A DNA stretch of 64,000 bases, from NCBI RefSeq assembly GCF_019793465.1, contig NZ_JAILYJ010000009.1:186001-250000 (forward strand), read 5' to 3'. The stretch comes from Rhizobium croatiense. GTDB taxonomy: Bacteria; Pseudomonadota; Alphaproteobacteria; Rhizobiales; Rhizobiaceae. Shown here one piece after another: positions 7,783 to 19,682 of the stretch (position 1 is the first letter of the stretch; each line of letters opens with the position of its first letter). The translations under genes and the position numbers were made by a program. The notes under the pieces are model-generated. The model was given only the letters and a program-made list of their open reading frames with translations, was not told the origin of the DNA and did no database searches.

Positions 7783-9307
7783 GAGGCTGTTCCTGTTGAT
7801 CACCCGCGCCGCGGCTGTCGGCAGTGCCGACCGCATGGGAAACGATGGTTTCTTCGTTGAACTCATCGCGGCGCAGCTCTGCGGCGATCGCGCCGTTGCG
7901 CATGACGAGTACCCGGTCGGACACTCTCATCACTTCCGGAAGTTCGGAGGAGACGACGATCACCGAATGGCCCTCTGCCGCGAGGCCTTCGATCAAATGG
8001 TAGATTTCCGACTTCGCTCCGACGTCGATACCGCGGGTCGGCTCGTCAAACAGAAGGATGCGCGAGCCGGCGGCAAGCCAACGGGCGATAATCGCCTTCT
8101 GCTGGTTGCCGCCGCTGAAGAGGTTGATCTGCCGGTCTAGTTGGAACGGCTTGAGGTTCACCCGCTTCAAGAGGTCTTCGGCGCAACGCCTGAGTTCGCT
8201 TTGGTTGATGATTCCCGCCTTCGCGAACCGCGACATGGACGGCAGCGCCATGTTGCTCACGACCGAACGTCCGGGAATGATACCCTCGCGCTTGCGCTCC
8301 TCGGGCAGGAGTCCGATGCCAGCCGCGATCGCCGCACGGGGGCCTGAAAGCGCAAGCGCGGTTCCGTCGATCGTGACGATGCCCGACGTCACCCGATCGG
8401 CGCCTGCAAGCGCGCGCAGAAGTTCGGTTCGGCCGGAGCCGACAAGTCCCGCCACGCCAAGGACTTCGCCATTTCGGAGGTCGAACGAGACGTCGCGGAT
8501 GCGATGTGTGCAGAGGTTTCGTACTTCGACGCTGACGCTATCCGTAGCATGCGAATGATGTTCGTCAGCCGTGAGCTGGCGGCCGACCATCATCGCGATT
8601 ATCGCCTCGGACGCCGTGTTCTCGAGATCGATGCCGGCGCCGACCACCTTGCCGTCGCGCATGACAGTTGCGCGCTGGCAGACGCGGAACACCTCATCCA
8701 TCTTGTGGGACACGTAGATGATCGAGACCCCGCCTGCGGCCAGCGCTTCGATGATTTTGGCCAATCGGTCGAATTCGCTGGGCGTCAGGCTCGACGTCGG
8801 CTCATCCATTGCGATGATCTTCGCCCGGTCGAGGAGCGCGCGTGCAATTTCGACGACCTGCCGCTGCGCGACCTTTAGGGAGGAGATCGGGGCTCCCGGG
8901 TTGATCGACGGATCGATCGTTGCCAAAGCCTCCGCGGCCCGACGTTCCTGCTCTCGGCGGTTGACGATGACGCCGCCAAAGCGGGTCAGGGAATGACCGA
9001 GAAACATGTTCTGGGCCACGGTCAAATGCGGCACCTGCTGCAGCTCCTGATGGATCATTGCGATCCCGGCCTGACGGGCGCTTTCCGGCTTGCGGAAATG
9101 ATGAGCAGTGCCGTCAACCTTCACTTCGCCTTCTGTCGGGCGAAAGACGCCGGACAGGATGCGCAGCAGCGTTGATTTGCCCGCACCATTCTCACCAAGA
9201 AGCGCGTGGATTTCGCCCGGCGCAACGTCGAACGAGACTTCGGAGAGCGCCTTGACGCCGGGAAATTGCTTGGAGATGTTCTCGAACGCCAGTCTGGAAG
9301 AAGCCAT
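7775..9307 (-). CDS. rbsA: Sugar ABC transporter ATP-binding protein, RbsA type
   Basis: A 510-residue double-domain ATPase typical of CUT2 sugar importers. The N-terminal domain has Walker A GENGAGKST at about residues 37-45 and Walker B IIAMDEPTSSLTP. The C-terminal domain has a divergent P-loop (GLVGSGRTELLRAL), signature LFSGGNQQKAIIARWL and Walker B ILLFDEPTRGIDVG, the usual asymmetry of this class. It follows the binding protein by 60 bases and overlaps the permease. Confidence 0.92.
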   Translation of the reverse strand: MASSRLAFENISKQFPGVKALSEVSFDVAPGEIHALLGENGAGKSTLLRILSGVFRPTEGEVKVDGTAHHFRKPESARQAGIAMIHQELQQVPHLTVAQNMFLGHSLTRFGGVIVNRREQERRAAEALATIDPSINPGAPISSLKVAQRQVVEIARALLDRAKIIAMDEPTSSLTPSEFDRLAKIIEALAAGGVSIIYVSHKMDEVFRVCQRATVMRDGKVVGAGIDLENTASEAIIAMMVGRQLTADEHHSHATDSVSVEVRNLCTHRIRDVSFDLRNGEVLGVAGLVGSGRTELLRALAGADRVTSGIVTIDGTALALSGPRAAIAAGIGLLPEERKREGIIPGRSVVSNMALPSMSRFAKAGIINQSELRRCAEDLLKRVNLKPFQLDRQINLFSGGNQQKAIIARWLAAGSRILLFDEPTRGIDVGAKSEIYHLIEGLAAEGHSVIVVSSELPEVMRVSDRVLVMRNGAIAAELRRDEFNEETIVSHAVGTADSRGAGDQQEQPHV

Positions 9308-9367
9308 TGAACAAAACCTTTGAGAGTTCGAACGGCCGGCAACGCCGACCGTCCGCTTAAGAGGCGG

Positions 9368-10414
9368 CTACTTGCTCGCGGCCTTCATGAGGACAGCGCG
9401 GATCTCGTCCGGCGAGCCCTGGAATTGCGTGTAATTATCCTTTGTAATCAGGGCCTGAGGCGTGGCGATAACGCGGGGGAGCTGCTGTCCGGAGACTAAA
9501 CGCAGCGCCACTTCCATTGCGACTTCGCCCGTCAGAACTGGGAAACTATCGACAGTGCCGGTCAGCTCACCAGCGGCGATCGACTTATACGCGTCGGAAA
9601 TACCGTCGGTGCCGAAGACCACGACCTTCTCCTGCAGACCGGCGGCCTTCACAGCTTCGACCACGCCAAGTGCCATGCCATCGTTGTTGCAGTAGAAACC
9701 GACGAGATCGGGATGCTGCTGCAAGATATTCGTGGCAGCGTCATAGGACATCTGGCGGTCCCAGTTGCCGGGAACGCTGGCGACGACCTGGAACTTGCCG
9801 CCATCCTCTATTGTTTTCTTGAAACCATCAGTGCGCTGTACGGCGGCATAGACGCCCGCCTGTCCTTCGATGATCGCTACCTTGCCGCCGCTCGGGCGTT
9901 TTTCGATGAACCACTTGGCGACGCGAACGCCGTTGTCGCGCTGGACATTTCCGACGTAGTGCTCGGCCTGCGGGATCACGGCGTCATTAACATTGACCAC
10001 CGGCACCTTGGCGGCCTTCGCCTGTTCGATGACGGGTTGAAGATTGGCGTCGGTCTGTGGTGAGACGAGTAGAACCTTGTAGCCCTGAGTGACCATACCC
10101 TCGGCAATGGTCAGCTGGCCGAGCTGGTCGCCCTCGCTCTGGGCCGCCTGATAGGCTACCGATACGCCGACCTTGTCCGCAAACTTCTGATAGCCTTCGC
10201 CGAGCGATCGCCAGTATTCGTTGGTCAGCGTTTTGGATACGCCTCCGACCTTTAGGCCCTCAGGCAGTTTCGGCAACGTTCCAAGGTTCGCCTCCAGGAC
10301 GGACCAATCCATGCGATCGGGCTCGGAGTCTGAATTGAGCGGCTTTAATTCCTGAGCAGCCGCGATCCCAGCAGAAAGGGTTGCGGCGATAGCCGCAGCA
10401 AAAATTCTCTTCAT
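9368..10414 (-). CDS. rbsB: Periplasmic sugar-binding protein (ribose/galactose type)
   Basis: A 348-residue periplasmic-binding-protein-like I lipid-free solute receptor. The signal peptide covers about residues 1-21 (MKRIFAAAIAATLSAGIAAA). The mature part has the family pattern of VGGVSKTLTNEYWRSLGEGY near the N-terminus, then VLLVSPQTDANLQPVIEQAK and a late block GTDGISDAYKSIAAGELTGTVDSFP. It should capture the sugar for the RbsA/RbsC-like proteins encoded next. It follows the TIM-barrel gene by 21 bases. Confidence 0.9.
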   Translation of the reverse strand: MKRIFAAAIAATLSAGIAAAQELKPLNSDSEPDRMDWSVLEANLGTLPKLPEGLKVGGVSKTLTNEYWRSLGEGYQKFADKVGVSVAYQAAQSEGDQLGQLTIAEGMVTQGYKVLLVSPQTDANLQPVIEQAKAAKVPVVNVNDAVIPQAEHYVGNVQRDNGVRVAKWFIEKRPSGGKVAIIEGQAGVYAAVQRTDGFKKTIEDGGKFQVVASVPGNWDRQMSYDAATNILQQHPDLVGFYCNNDGMALGVVEAVKAAGLQEKVVVFGTDGISDAYKSIAAGELTGTVDSFPVLTGEVAMEVALRLVSGQQLPRVIATPQALITKDNYTQFQGSPDEIRAVLMKAASK

Positions 10415-10435
10415 ATCTTCCTCCCGAAGATGGGT

Positions 10436-11455
10436 TCAGTGATCCGCGCCGAACATCAGCTCATGGACGATGGCCTGCGTGGAAACGGCGTCCTGACGGT
10501 CAATCGCGCTCGAAAGGCGATTGTCCTGCTCGAGGCGGTCGACGACCTTCAACATCCGCTGGACGGTCTTGATGTTGACCTCGCATTCACGGACCGGGTC
10601 GAGACCAGTCAGATCCGGGAATGTATCGAAATAGATTGCGCCGGCGTAACCGTCGCGGCGTATCTGCCGCAGCAGCTCGATAGTCTGGGTCATGTGGATC
10701 GCGCCGACCATGAGGCCGTCGTCACGCTTGGCGTAACCGTCGTTCAGATGCACGCCAAGAATGCGGCTATGACGCGTGATCAAGGCCGCAGCAAAAGCGG
10801 GCTGCTCATCGGCATAGAGCATATGGGCTAGATCGAGCGTGACACCGAGGTTTTTCGCACCAACCTCCTTGATCGCCAGAAGGGTTGTCGCTGCATCGGG
10901 CATCAGGCTGAAGGAGCGCGGCTCGTTGGGCTTGTACTCGATCGAGATCAGGCAATCCGGATCATGTGCACAAACTTCACGAATTCCGTCGATCTCGTGT
11001 TGCCACAACCTCGTATAGTCGGCCTGGAATGCGTAGTCGAATCCGTCCTGGCCGAGCCAGATGGTCATTAGATTCGTTCCGGCTTCGCGGGCGGCATCGA
11101 TCCCGCTCTTGGTGAGGTCGATCGCTTCACGGCGGACAGCGGCGTCCGGATGGGTGAACGCCCCGAGTTTGAAAGCCGGACTGGTATAATACCGCATGGC
11201 GAAACCATTGACGGAAAGACCAAGATCTCCGAGTTTTCTAGCGATTTCCGCCGGATTCTCCGTCACGTGGTCGGGGTAGTTGAGGTCGAGGTCCGTCAGC
11301 CCCTTAACCCGAGCCGCCCGTTCCGCCATCTGCATGACCGATGGCTTACCCGACTGTCCAGGCCAGGCGACATGCGCGCCGGATGCGAAGGAATTTAATC
11401 GGGTTGCGAAACGTGTCGAGTTCAAAGCATTAGCCTCATCTGTGAAGTCATACAT
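10436..11455 (-). CDS. Sugar phosphate isomerase/epimerase-like TIM-barrel protein
   Basis: A 339-residue protein of the xylose-isomerase-like TIM-barrel superfamily (AP endonuclease 2 fold). Likely metal ligands occur in the ordered blocks SIEYKPNEPRS (Glu), GVTLDLAHMLYADE (Asp, His), GVHLNDGYAKRDDG (His, Asp) and YFDTFPDLTG (Asp). As the first gene of a sugar import and kinase operon, it probably interconverts the imported sugar. The ATG at 11455 sits inside a perfect inverted repeat, so its initiation may be controlled directly by the operon's repressor. The exact reaction is unknown. Confidence 0.8.
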   Translation of the reverse strand: MYDFTDEANALNSTRFATRLNSFASGAHVAWPGQSGKPSVMQMAERAARVKGLTDLDLNYPDHVTENPAEIARKLGDLGLSVNGFAMRYYTSPAFKLGAFTHPDAAVRREAIDLTKSGIDAAREAGTNLMTIWLGQDGFDYAFQADYTRLWQHEIDGIREVCAHDPDCLISIEYKPNEPRSFSLMPDAATTLLAIKEVGAKNLGVTLDLAHMLYADEQPAFAAALITRHSRILGVHLNDGYAKRDDGLMVGAIHMTQTIELLRQIRRDGYAGAIYFDTFPDLTGLDPVRECEVNIKTVQRMLKVVDRLEQDNRLSSAIDRQDAVSTQAIVHELMFGADH

Positions 11456-11466
11456 TACTTCACAGA
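11439..11466. promoter_or_regulatory. Operator-like inverted repeat over the sugar operon start
   Basis: TCTGTGAAGT (11439-11448) and ACTTCACAGA (11457-11466) form a perfect 10+10 bp inverted repeat with an 8-bp spacer. The start codon of the first operon gene (11453-11455) lies in the spacer. A -35-like TTGACT is at 11489-11484 on the minus strand. The position fits a repressor site covering the promoter or transcription start, and the RpiR regulator in the same operon is the natural candidate. Confidence 0.6.
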
Positions 11467-11674
11467 TGATTTGATATTTGTAAAGTCAAAATTGTGATGG
11501 CGGGCAAAATGCGCTGTGATCGCCCAGAAGCGCGCGTCAGAGTGCGGCGGCACGCTCATGCACAAGAACGGCTAAATCAGAACACTCCATGATAACAAGC
11601 AGGAGGCGCGCAGCGAGGGAGCCTTGGTCGACGCTTCTGCAGCTGTTATCCGAGTGTGCACAGTCTTGAACAAT

Positions 11675-11702
11675 GAAAAAGGGCGGCGCGAAGCCGCCCT
11701 TT
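11675..11702 (-). terminator. gyrA terminator
   Basis: AAGGGCGGC (11679-11687) and GCCGCCCTT (11693-11701) form a perfect stem with a 5-base loop. On the minus strand the stem is followed by a T tract. It lies 8 bases beyond the gyrA stop codon. Confidence 0.85.
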
Positions 11703-11709
11703 CGTTCGA

Positions 11710-14517
<2,808 letters not shown>

Positions 14518-14562
14518 AACAGATCACGATCTCTTCTAGAATCACTTGAAGATTTATAGCGG

Positions 14563-14609
14563 AAAGCCTGTTCCCGCGCCAATTTCCGAGCGCGTTTTGA
14601 ACAGGCTTT
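14563..14609. repeat. Imperfect inverted repeat upstream of gyrA
   Basis: AAAGCCTGTT (14563-14572) pairs with AACAGGCTTT (14600-14609), with further GCGC pairing inside. It is in the 237-base gyrA/marC divergent gap and could affect the gyrA leader or be a short dispersed element. Confidence 0.45.
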
Positions 14610-14754
14610 TGCGGCCGAAAAAGGGTAAAGCACGGGACTTGTACGATCGAACCTGACAAATCCGTCGCGGGCCGCCGCGGCATATTTGCCAAATCCAAAT
14701 CCCCGCTTCACAATCGCAGAAAATCACGCACCCATATGGGCTTTCGGAGAGACG

Positions 14755-15402
14755 ATGGCAAGCGCCGACCAGTTGATCAACGCCTTCACGACGCTTCTCG
14801 TCACCATCGATCCGCCGGGGCTCGCCCCCATCTTCCTGGGACTGACGACCGGCATGAGCCGGAGCCAGCGAACCCAGGTGGCGCTACGCGGCTCAACCAT
14901 CGCCTTCATCATCCTCGCCGTCTTCGCCCTGTTCGGCTCAAGCGTTCTCGGCGTGCTCGGCATTTCGATTGGCGCCTTCCGCATCGCCGGCGGGCTGCTG
15001 CTCTTCTGGATCGCCTTCGAAATGGTGTTCGAGAGGCGCCAGGAGCGGAAAGAGAAAGCCAGCGAGGCAGCTGTCACCAAAGATCATATCGAGAATATCG
15101 CCGTCTTCCCCCTCGCCTTGCCGCTGATCGCCGGCCCGGGTGCGATCTCGGCGACAATCCTGCTTGCCGGCACGCTGCCGACCTCGGTGGAAAAGGCCCA
15201 GCTGATCGCCGTCATCGCCGCCAATCTACTGCTGACACTGCTGATGCTGCTGATTGCCGACAGGCTCGACCGTTTCCTCGGCGTCACCGGGCGGGCGATC
15301 CTGACACGGCTCCTCGGCGTCATCCTCGCCGCCCTTGCCGTGCAGTTTGTCGTCGACGGCGCGAAGGCGGCGCTTAATCTGATCAGCGCGACGCCGCACT
15401 GA
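14755..15402 (+). CDS. MarC-family integral membrane protein
   Basis: A 215-residue protein with about six membrane spans and the MarC-family features: VTIDPPGLAPIFLGLT near the N-terminus, AFRIAGGLLLFWIAFEMVF in the middle, and FPLALPLIAGPGAISATILLAG. The function of the family is unsettled; it is not a proven drug pump despite its name. ATG 14755 was chosen because it directly precedes the family N-terminus and has a GGAGAG site 6 bases upstream. It is divergent from gyrA and convergent with ssb. Confidence 0.88.
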   Translation: MASADQLINAFTTLLVTIDPPGLAPIFLGLTTGMSRSQRTQVALRGSTIAFIILAVFALFGSSVLGVLGISIGAFRIAGGLLLFWIAFEMVFERRQERKEKASEAAVTKDHIENIAVFPLALPLIAGPGAISATILLAGTLPTSVEKAQLIAVIAANLLLTLLMLLIADRLDRFLGVTGRAILTRLLGVILAALAVQFVVDGAKAALNLISATPH

Positions 15403-15416
15403 ACAGCGCGAGAGCA

Positions 15417-15456
15417 AACAAAAAAGAGCATGACGCCGTCAAAGGCATCATGCTCT
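15417..15456 (-). terminator. ssb terminator (possibly shared with marC)
   Basis: GAGCATGACGCC (15426-15437) pairs with GGCATCATGCTC (15444-15455) with one mismatch. An A tract at 15418-15425 becomes the T tract on the minus strand, so it ends the ssb transcript. It may also receive transcription from marC. Confidence 0.75.
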
Positions 15457-15488
15457 CGGATCTTCTTCAAGCCGGAATAGGCGGCCGA

Positions 15489-15995
15489 TCAGAACGGGAT
15501 GTCGTCATCGAGATCGCGGGAGAAGTTGCCGCCGCCGCCGCTGCGGTTCGACGATGAGGAGGGAGCCGGAGCGCCGTAGTCGTCGCCATAATCGTTGCCG
15601 CCGCCGGCACTGCCACGGCCGCCGCTCGCGCCGCCGCCTTCACCGCGGCCGTCGAGCATCGTCAGCGTCGAACCGAAACCCTGCAGCACTACTTCCGTGC
15701 TGTAGCGGTCCTGGCCCTGCTGGTCCTGCCACTTGCGGGTCTGCAGCTGGCCTTCGATATAGAGCTTGGCGCCCTTCTTCACATATTGTTCGACGACCTT
15801 GCAGAGGCCTTCGTTGAAGACGACGACAGTGTGCCATTCGGTCTTTTCGCGGCGTTCGCCGGAATTGCGGTCACGCCAGGTCTCCGAGGTCGCGATACGG
15901 AGATTGGCGATCGGCCGGCCATCCTGAGTGCGGCGGATTTCGGGGTCTGCACCCACGTTTCCAACCAGAATTACCTTGTTCACGCTACCAGCCAT
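15489..15995 (-). CDS. ssb: Single-stranded DNA-binding protein
   Basis: A 168-residue SSB. The OB-fold spans about residues 1-112 ([19 protein letters not shown], then [22 protein letters not shown]), followed by a Gly/Ser-rich disordered linker and the conserved acidic tip DDDIPF that recruits repair partners. The ATG at 15995 gives the standard family N-terminus; longer in-frame starts add 18 unrelated residues. It diverges from uvrA, and an SOS box lies in the shared gap, so both may be LexA-controlled. Confidence 0.96.
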   Translation of the reverse strand: MAGSVNKVILVGNVGADPEIRRTQDGRPIANLRIATSETWRDRNSGERREKTEWHTVVVFNEGLCKVVEQYVKKGAKLYIEGQLQTRKWQDQQGQDRYSTEVVLQGFGSTLTMLDGRGEGGGASGGRGSAGGGNDYGDDYGAPAPSSSSNRSGGGGNFSRDLDDDIPF

Positions 15996-16141
15996 GCTTC
16001 TCACCCTGCCTGCCGCCCTGCCCGGCGGCGTTTCAATCGATCGGCGCACCTTAAACCATCACGGACCGCCGATGCGCATGGGCGGCATTTAATCCACATG
16101 TTTATCCATCAGAAAGCCACATGCATTCATGAGGGAATTCT

Positions 16142-16156
16142 GTTCTTTATTTGTTC
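16142..16156. promoter_or_regulatory. LexA (SOS) box between ssb and uvrA
   Basis: GTTC at 16142-16145, seven bases, then GTTC at 16153-16156: an exact match to the alphaproteobacterial LexA direct repeat GTTC-N7-GTTC. It lies 125 bases before the uvrA start and 147 bases from the ssb start in the divergent promoter region. LexA control of uvrA and ssb is established in several related bacteria. Confidence 0.8.
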
Positions 16157-16280
16157 TAGTTTATCCGTATGATCCTGTCAACAGAATCGAAAACCTTGAA
16201 CCTTCCCGGATATTCAGCCTCGACTCGCCCGCCGGCATCACTAAATAAGGGCTGTTATCCAGAAAACCAAAGCAGAGACG

Positions 16281-19202
16281 ATGAGCGAACTGAAGACGAT
16301 CTCCATCCGCGGCGCGCGCGAGCACAATCTGAAGAGCATCGATCTCGATCTGCCGCGCAACAAGCTGATCGTCATGACCGGTCTCTCGGGCTCGGGCAAA
16401 TCCTCGCTCGCCTTCGACACGATCTACGCCGAGGGCCAGCGGCGCTATGTCGAGAGCCTGTCGGCCTATGCCCGTCAGTTCCTGGAAATGATGCAGAAGC
16501 CCGATGTCGACCAGATCGACGGGCTGTCGCCGGCCATTTCGATCGAGCAGAAGACCACCTCGCGCAACCCGCGTTCGACGGTCGGCACCGTTACCGAGAT
16601 CTACGACTATATGCGCCTGCTCTTTGCCCGCGTCGGCGTTCCCTATTCGCCGGCGACCGGCCTGCCGATCGAAAGCCAGACGGTCAGCCAGATGGTCGAC
16701 CGCATCCTCGCTTTCGGCGAAGGCACCCGCCTTTATATTCTCGCGCCGCTCGTGCGCGGGCGCAAGGGCGAATACAAGAAGGAACTGGCGGAGCTGATGA
16801 AGAAAGGCTTCCAGCGCGTCAAGGTCGACGGCCAGTTCTACGAGATCGCCGAGGCGCCTGTTCTCGACAAGAAATACAAGCATGACATCGACGTCGTGGT
16901 CGACCGCATCGTCGTGCGCTCCGATGTCTCGGCGCGCCTGGCCGACAGCCTCGAGACCTGCCTGAAGCTCGCCGACGGGCTGGCAGTCGCCGAATTCGCT
17001 GACAAGCCCCTGCCGCCGGAGGAAACCTCGGCCGGCGGCTCGGCCAACAAGTCGCTGAACGAGACGCATGAGCGCGTGCTGTTTTCGGAGAAGTTCGCCT
17101 GCCCGGTCTCGGGCTTCACCATCCCGGAGATCGAACCCCGGCTGTTTTCCTTCAACAATCCCTTCGGCGCTTGCCCGACCTGCGACGGCCTCGGCGCCCA
17201 GCAGAAGATCGACGCCGACCTGATCGTGCCCGAGCCAGAGCGGACACTGCGCGACGGGGCGATCGCGCCCTGGGCCAAGTCGACCTCGCCCTACTACAAC
17301 CAGACGCTGGAAGCGCTCGGCAAACATTACGGCTTCAAGCTCGGCACCCGCTGGAACGATCTTTCCGACGAGGCCAAGGATGTCATCCTCAACGGCACCG
17401 ACGACAAGATCGAATTTCACTACGCCGACGGCGCGCGCTCCTATACGACCCACAAGAACTTCGAGGGCATCATCACCAATCTCGAGCGCCGCTGGAAGGA
17501 GACGGATTCCGCCTGGGCACGCGAGGATATCGAGCGCTTCATGTCGGCAGCCCCCTGCCCGGCCTGCAACGGCTATCGCCTGAAGCCGGAAGCGCTCGCC
17601 GTGAAGGTCAACAGGCTGCATATCGGCGAAGTGACCGAGATGTCGATCCGCGTTGCCCGCGACTGGTTCGAAACGCTGCCGGCCAGCTTCAACGCCAAGC
17701 AGAACGAGATCGCCGTGCGCATCCTCAAGGAAATCCGCGACCGGCTGCGCTTCCTCAACGATGTCGGTCTGGAATATCTGAGCCTATCGCGCAACTCAGG
17801 CACGCTGTCGGGGGGGGAGAGCCAGCGCATTCGCCTCGCCTCTCAGATCGGCTCGGGCTTGACGGGCGTGCTTTACGTGCTCGACGAGCCGTCGATCGGC
17901 CTCCATCAGCGCGACAATGCCCGATTGCTCGACACGCTCAAGCACCTGCGCGACATCGGCAATACGGTCATCGTCGTCGAACATGACGAGGATGCGATCC
18001 TGACGGCCGACGACGTCGTCGACATCGGCCCGGCGGCCGGCATCCATGGCGGCCAGGTCATCGCCCATGGCACGCCGCAGGATATCATGGACAATCCGAA
18101 GTCGCTGACCGGCAAGTATCTCTCCGGCGAACTCGGCGTGCCGGTTCCAGACGAGCGCCGCAAGCCGAAGAAGGGCCGCGAGATCAAAGTCGTCGGCGCG
18201 CGCGGCAACAATTTGAAGAATGTCACGGCCGCGATCCCACTCGGCGTCTTCACCGCGGTGACCGGCGTTTCCGGCGGCGGCAAGTCCACCTTCCTGATCG
18301 AGACACTGTATAAATCGGCAGCGCGCCGCGTCATGGGTGCGCGCGAAATCCCCGCCGATCATGACCGGATCGACGGTTTCGAGCATATCGACAAGGTGAT
18401 CGACATCGACCAGTCGCCGATCGGTCGCACGCCGCGCTCGAACCCGGCGACCTATACCGGCGCCTTCACGCCGATCCGCGACTGGTTTGCCGGCCTGCCG
18501 GAGGCCAAGGCGCGCGGCTATCAGCCGGGCCGCTTCTCCTTCAACGTCAAGGGCGGACGCTGCGAAGCCTGCCAGGGCGACGGCGTCATCAAGATCGAGA
18601 TGCACTTCCTTCCCGATGTCTACGTCACCTGCGACGTCTGTCACGGCAAGCGCTATAACAGAGAGACGCTCGACGTCACCTTCAAGCAGAAGTCGATCGC
18701 CGAGGTGCTCGACATGACGGTGGAGGAAGGCGTCGACTTCTTTGCGGCAGTGCCCGCGGTGCGCGACAAGCTGCAATCGCTGAAGGATGTCGGCCTCGGC
18801 TATATCAAGGTCGGCCAGCAGGCCAACACGCTTTCGGGCGGCGAGGCGCAGCGCGTCAAGCTCGCCAAGGAACTGTCGAAACGCTCGACCGGGCGCACGC
18901 TCTATATTCTCGACGAACCGACGACCGGCCTGCATTTCCACGACGTCGCCAAGCTGCTCGAAATGCTGCACGAACTCGTCAACCAGGGCAATTCTGTCGT
19001 GGTGATCGAACACAATCTCGAAGTCATCAAGACGGCCGACTGGGTGCTCGATTTCGGCCCTGAGGGCGGCGATGGCGGCGGCGAGATCGTCGCAACCGGC
19101 ACGCCGGAGGCAATCGTCAAGGAGAAGCGTTCCTATACCGGACAGTTCCTCAAGGAATTGCTGGAACGGCGGCCGGCCAAGAGGGCGGCTGCGGCGGAAT
19201 GA
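16281..19202 (+). CDS. uvrA: Excinuclease ABC subunit A
   Basis: The damage-recognition ATPase of nucleotide excision repair, 973 residues. It has two ABC modules: Walker [10 protein letters not shown] at about residues 31-39 and [11 protein letters not shown] near 663, with signatures [12 protein letters not shown] and [12 protein letters not shown]. Zinc-module cysteines include the pair in [11 protein letters not shown] and those in [11 protein letters not shown] and [10 protein letters not shown]. The ATG at 16281 starts the conserved [18 protein letters not shown]. It probably responds to the SOS box upstream. Its stop overlaps the start of the broken acetyltransferase gene by 4 bases. 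Confidence 0.97.
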   Translation: MSELKTISIRGAREHNLKSIDLDLPRNKLIVMTGLSGSGKSSLAFDTIYAEGQRRYVESLSAYARQFLEMMQKPDVDQIDGLSPAISIEQKTTSRNPRSTVGTVTEIYDYMRLLFARVGVPYSPATGLPIESQTVSQMVDRILAFGEGTRLYILAPLVRGRKGEYKKELAELMKKGFQRVKVDGQFYEIAEAPVLDKKYKHDIDVVVDRIVVRSDVSARLADSLETCLKLADGLAVAEFADKPLPPEETSAGGSANKSLNETHERVLFSEKFACPVSGFTIPEIEPRLFSFNNPFGACPTCDGLGAQQKIDADLIVPEPERTLRDGAIAPWAKSTSPYYNQTLEALGKHYGFKLGTRWNDLSDEAKDVILNGTDDKIEFHYADGARSYTTHKNFEGIITNLERRWKETDSAWAREDIERFMSAAPCPACNGYRLKPEALAVKVNRLHIGEVTEMSIRVARDWFETLPASFNAKQNEIAVRILKEIRDRLRFLNDVGLEYLSLSRNSGTLSGGESQRIRLASQIGSGLTGVLYVLDEPSIGLHQRDNARLLDTLKHLRDIGNTVIVVEHDEDAILTADDVVDIGPAAGIHGGQVIAHGTPQDIMDNPKSLTGKYLSGELGVPVPDERRKPKKGREIKVVGARGNNLKNVTAAIPLGVFTAVTGVSGGGKSTFLIETLYKSAARRVMGAREIPADHDRIDGFEHIDKVIDIDQSPIGRTPRSNPATYTGAFTPIRDWFAGLPEAKARGYQPGRFSFNVKGGRCEACQGDGVIKIEMHFLPDVYVTCDVCHGKRYNRETLDVTFKQKSIAEVLDMTVEEGVDFFAAVPAVRDKLQSLKDVGLGYIKVGQQANTLSGGEAQRVKLAKELSKRSTGRTLYILDEPTTGLHFHDVAKLLEMLHELVNQGNSVVVIEHNLEVIKTADWVLDFGPEGGDGGGEIVATGTPEAIVKEKRSYTGQFLKELLERRPAKRAAAAE

Positions 19203-19658
19203 CGATGAGGCTGGCGTCATCCGATGATCTGGAAACGGTCGCGGCGCTGACGGCAGCCGCCTATCGCCCCTATACCGAACGCTTCGGCTCGCCACCCATC
19301 CCGGTGACGGAAGACTACAAGCCACGGATCGAACGCGGCGAGGTGGTTGCGCGACATCGGCGGCGAAATCGTAGGGCTCACGGTCGTCGAGCGGCATTCG
19401 GATCACCTCATGCTGTTCAGCATCGCGGTCTCGCCGGCCTTTCAGGGCGCCGGGCACGGGCTGGCGATGCTGCGCTGGCTGGAAGGCAAAGCGCGGGAAT
19501 GGGCCACGCCGGAGATCCGGCTCTACACGAATGCGCGGATGGAGCGGAACGTCGCGCTCTATCGCGCCTTCGGATTTCAGGAAACGGGTCGCCGGCCTAA
19601 TCCTTATCGGCCAGGATGGACGCTCGTCGGCATGGCGAAAAAGATTGTTGCGGCCTGA
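19199..19658 (+). pseudogene. Frameshifted GNAT-family N-acetyltransferase
   Basis: Two reading frames together make one GNAT protein. From the ATG at 19199 the first frame gives MRLASSDDLETVAALTAAAY and onward to about RGEVV. The acetyl-CoA-binding part then continues in another frame from about 19345 (GEIVGLTVVERH, SIAVSPAFQGAGHGLAMLRWLEGKAREW, LYTNARMERNVALYRAFGF). The join needs one extra base or two missing bases at about 19340-19352; restoring two bases would yield an EVWLRD-like junction usual for such proteins. It is either a recent pseudogene or a sequencing error. It overlaps the uvrA stop. Confidence 0.75.
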
Positions 19659-19682
19659 GCGGCTGCCAAAGAGGAGGACGAC

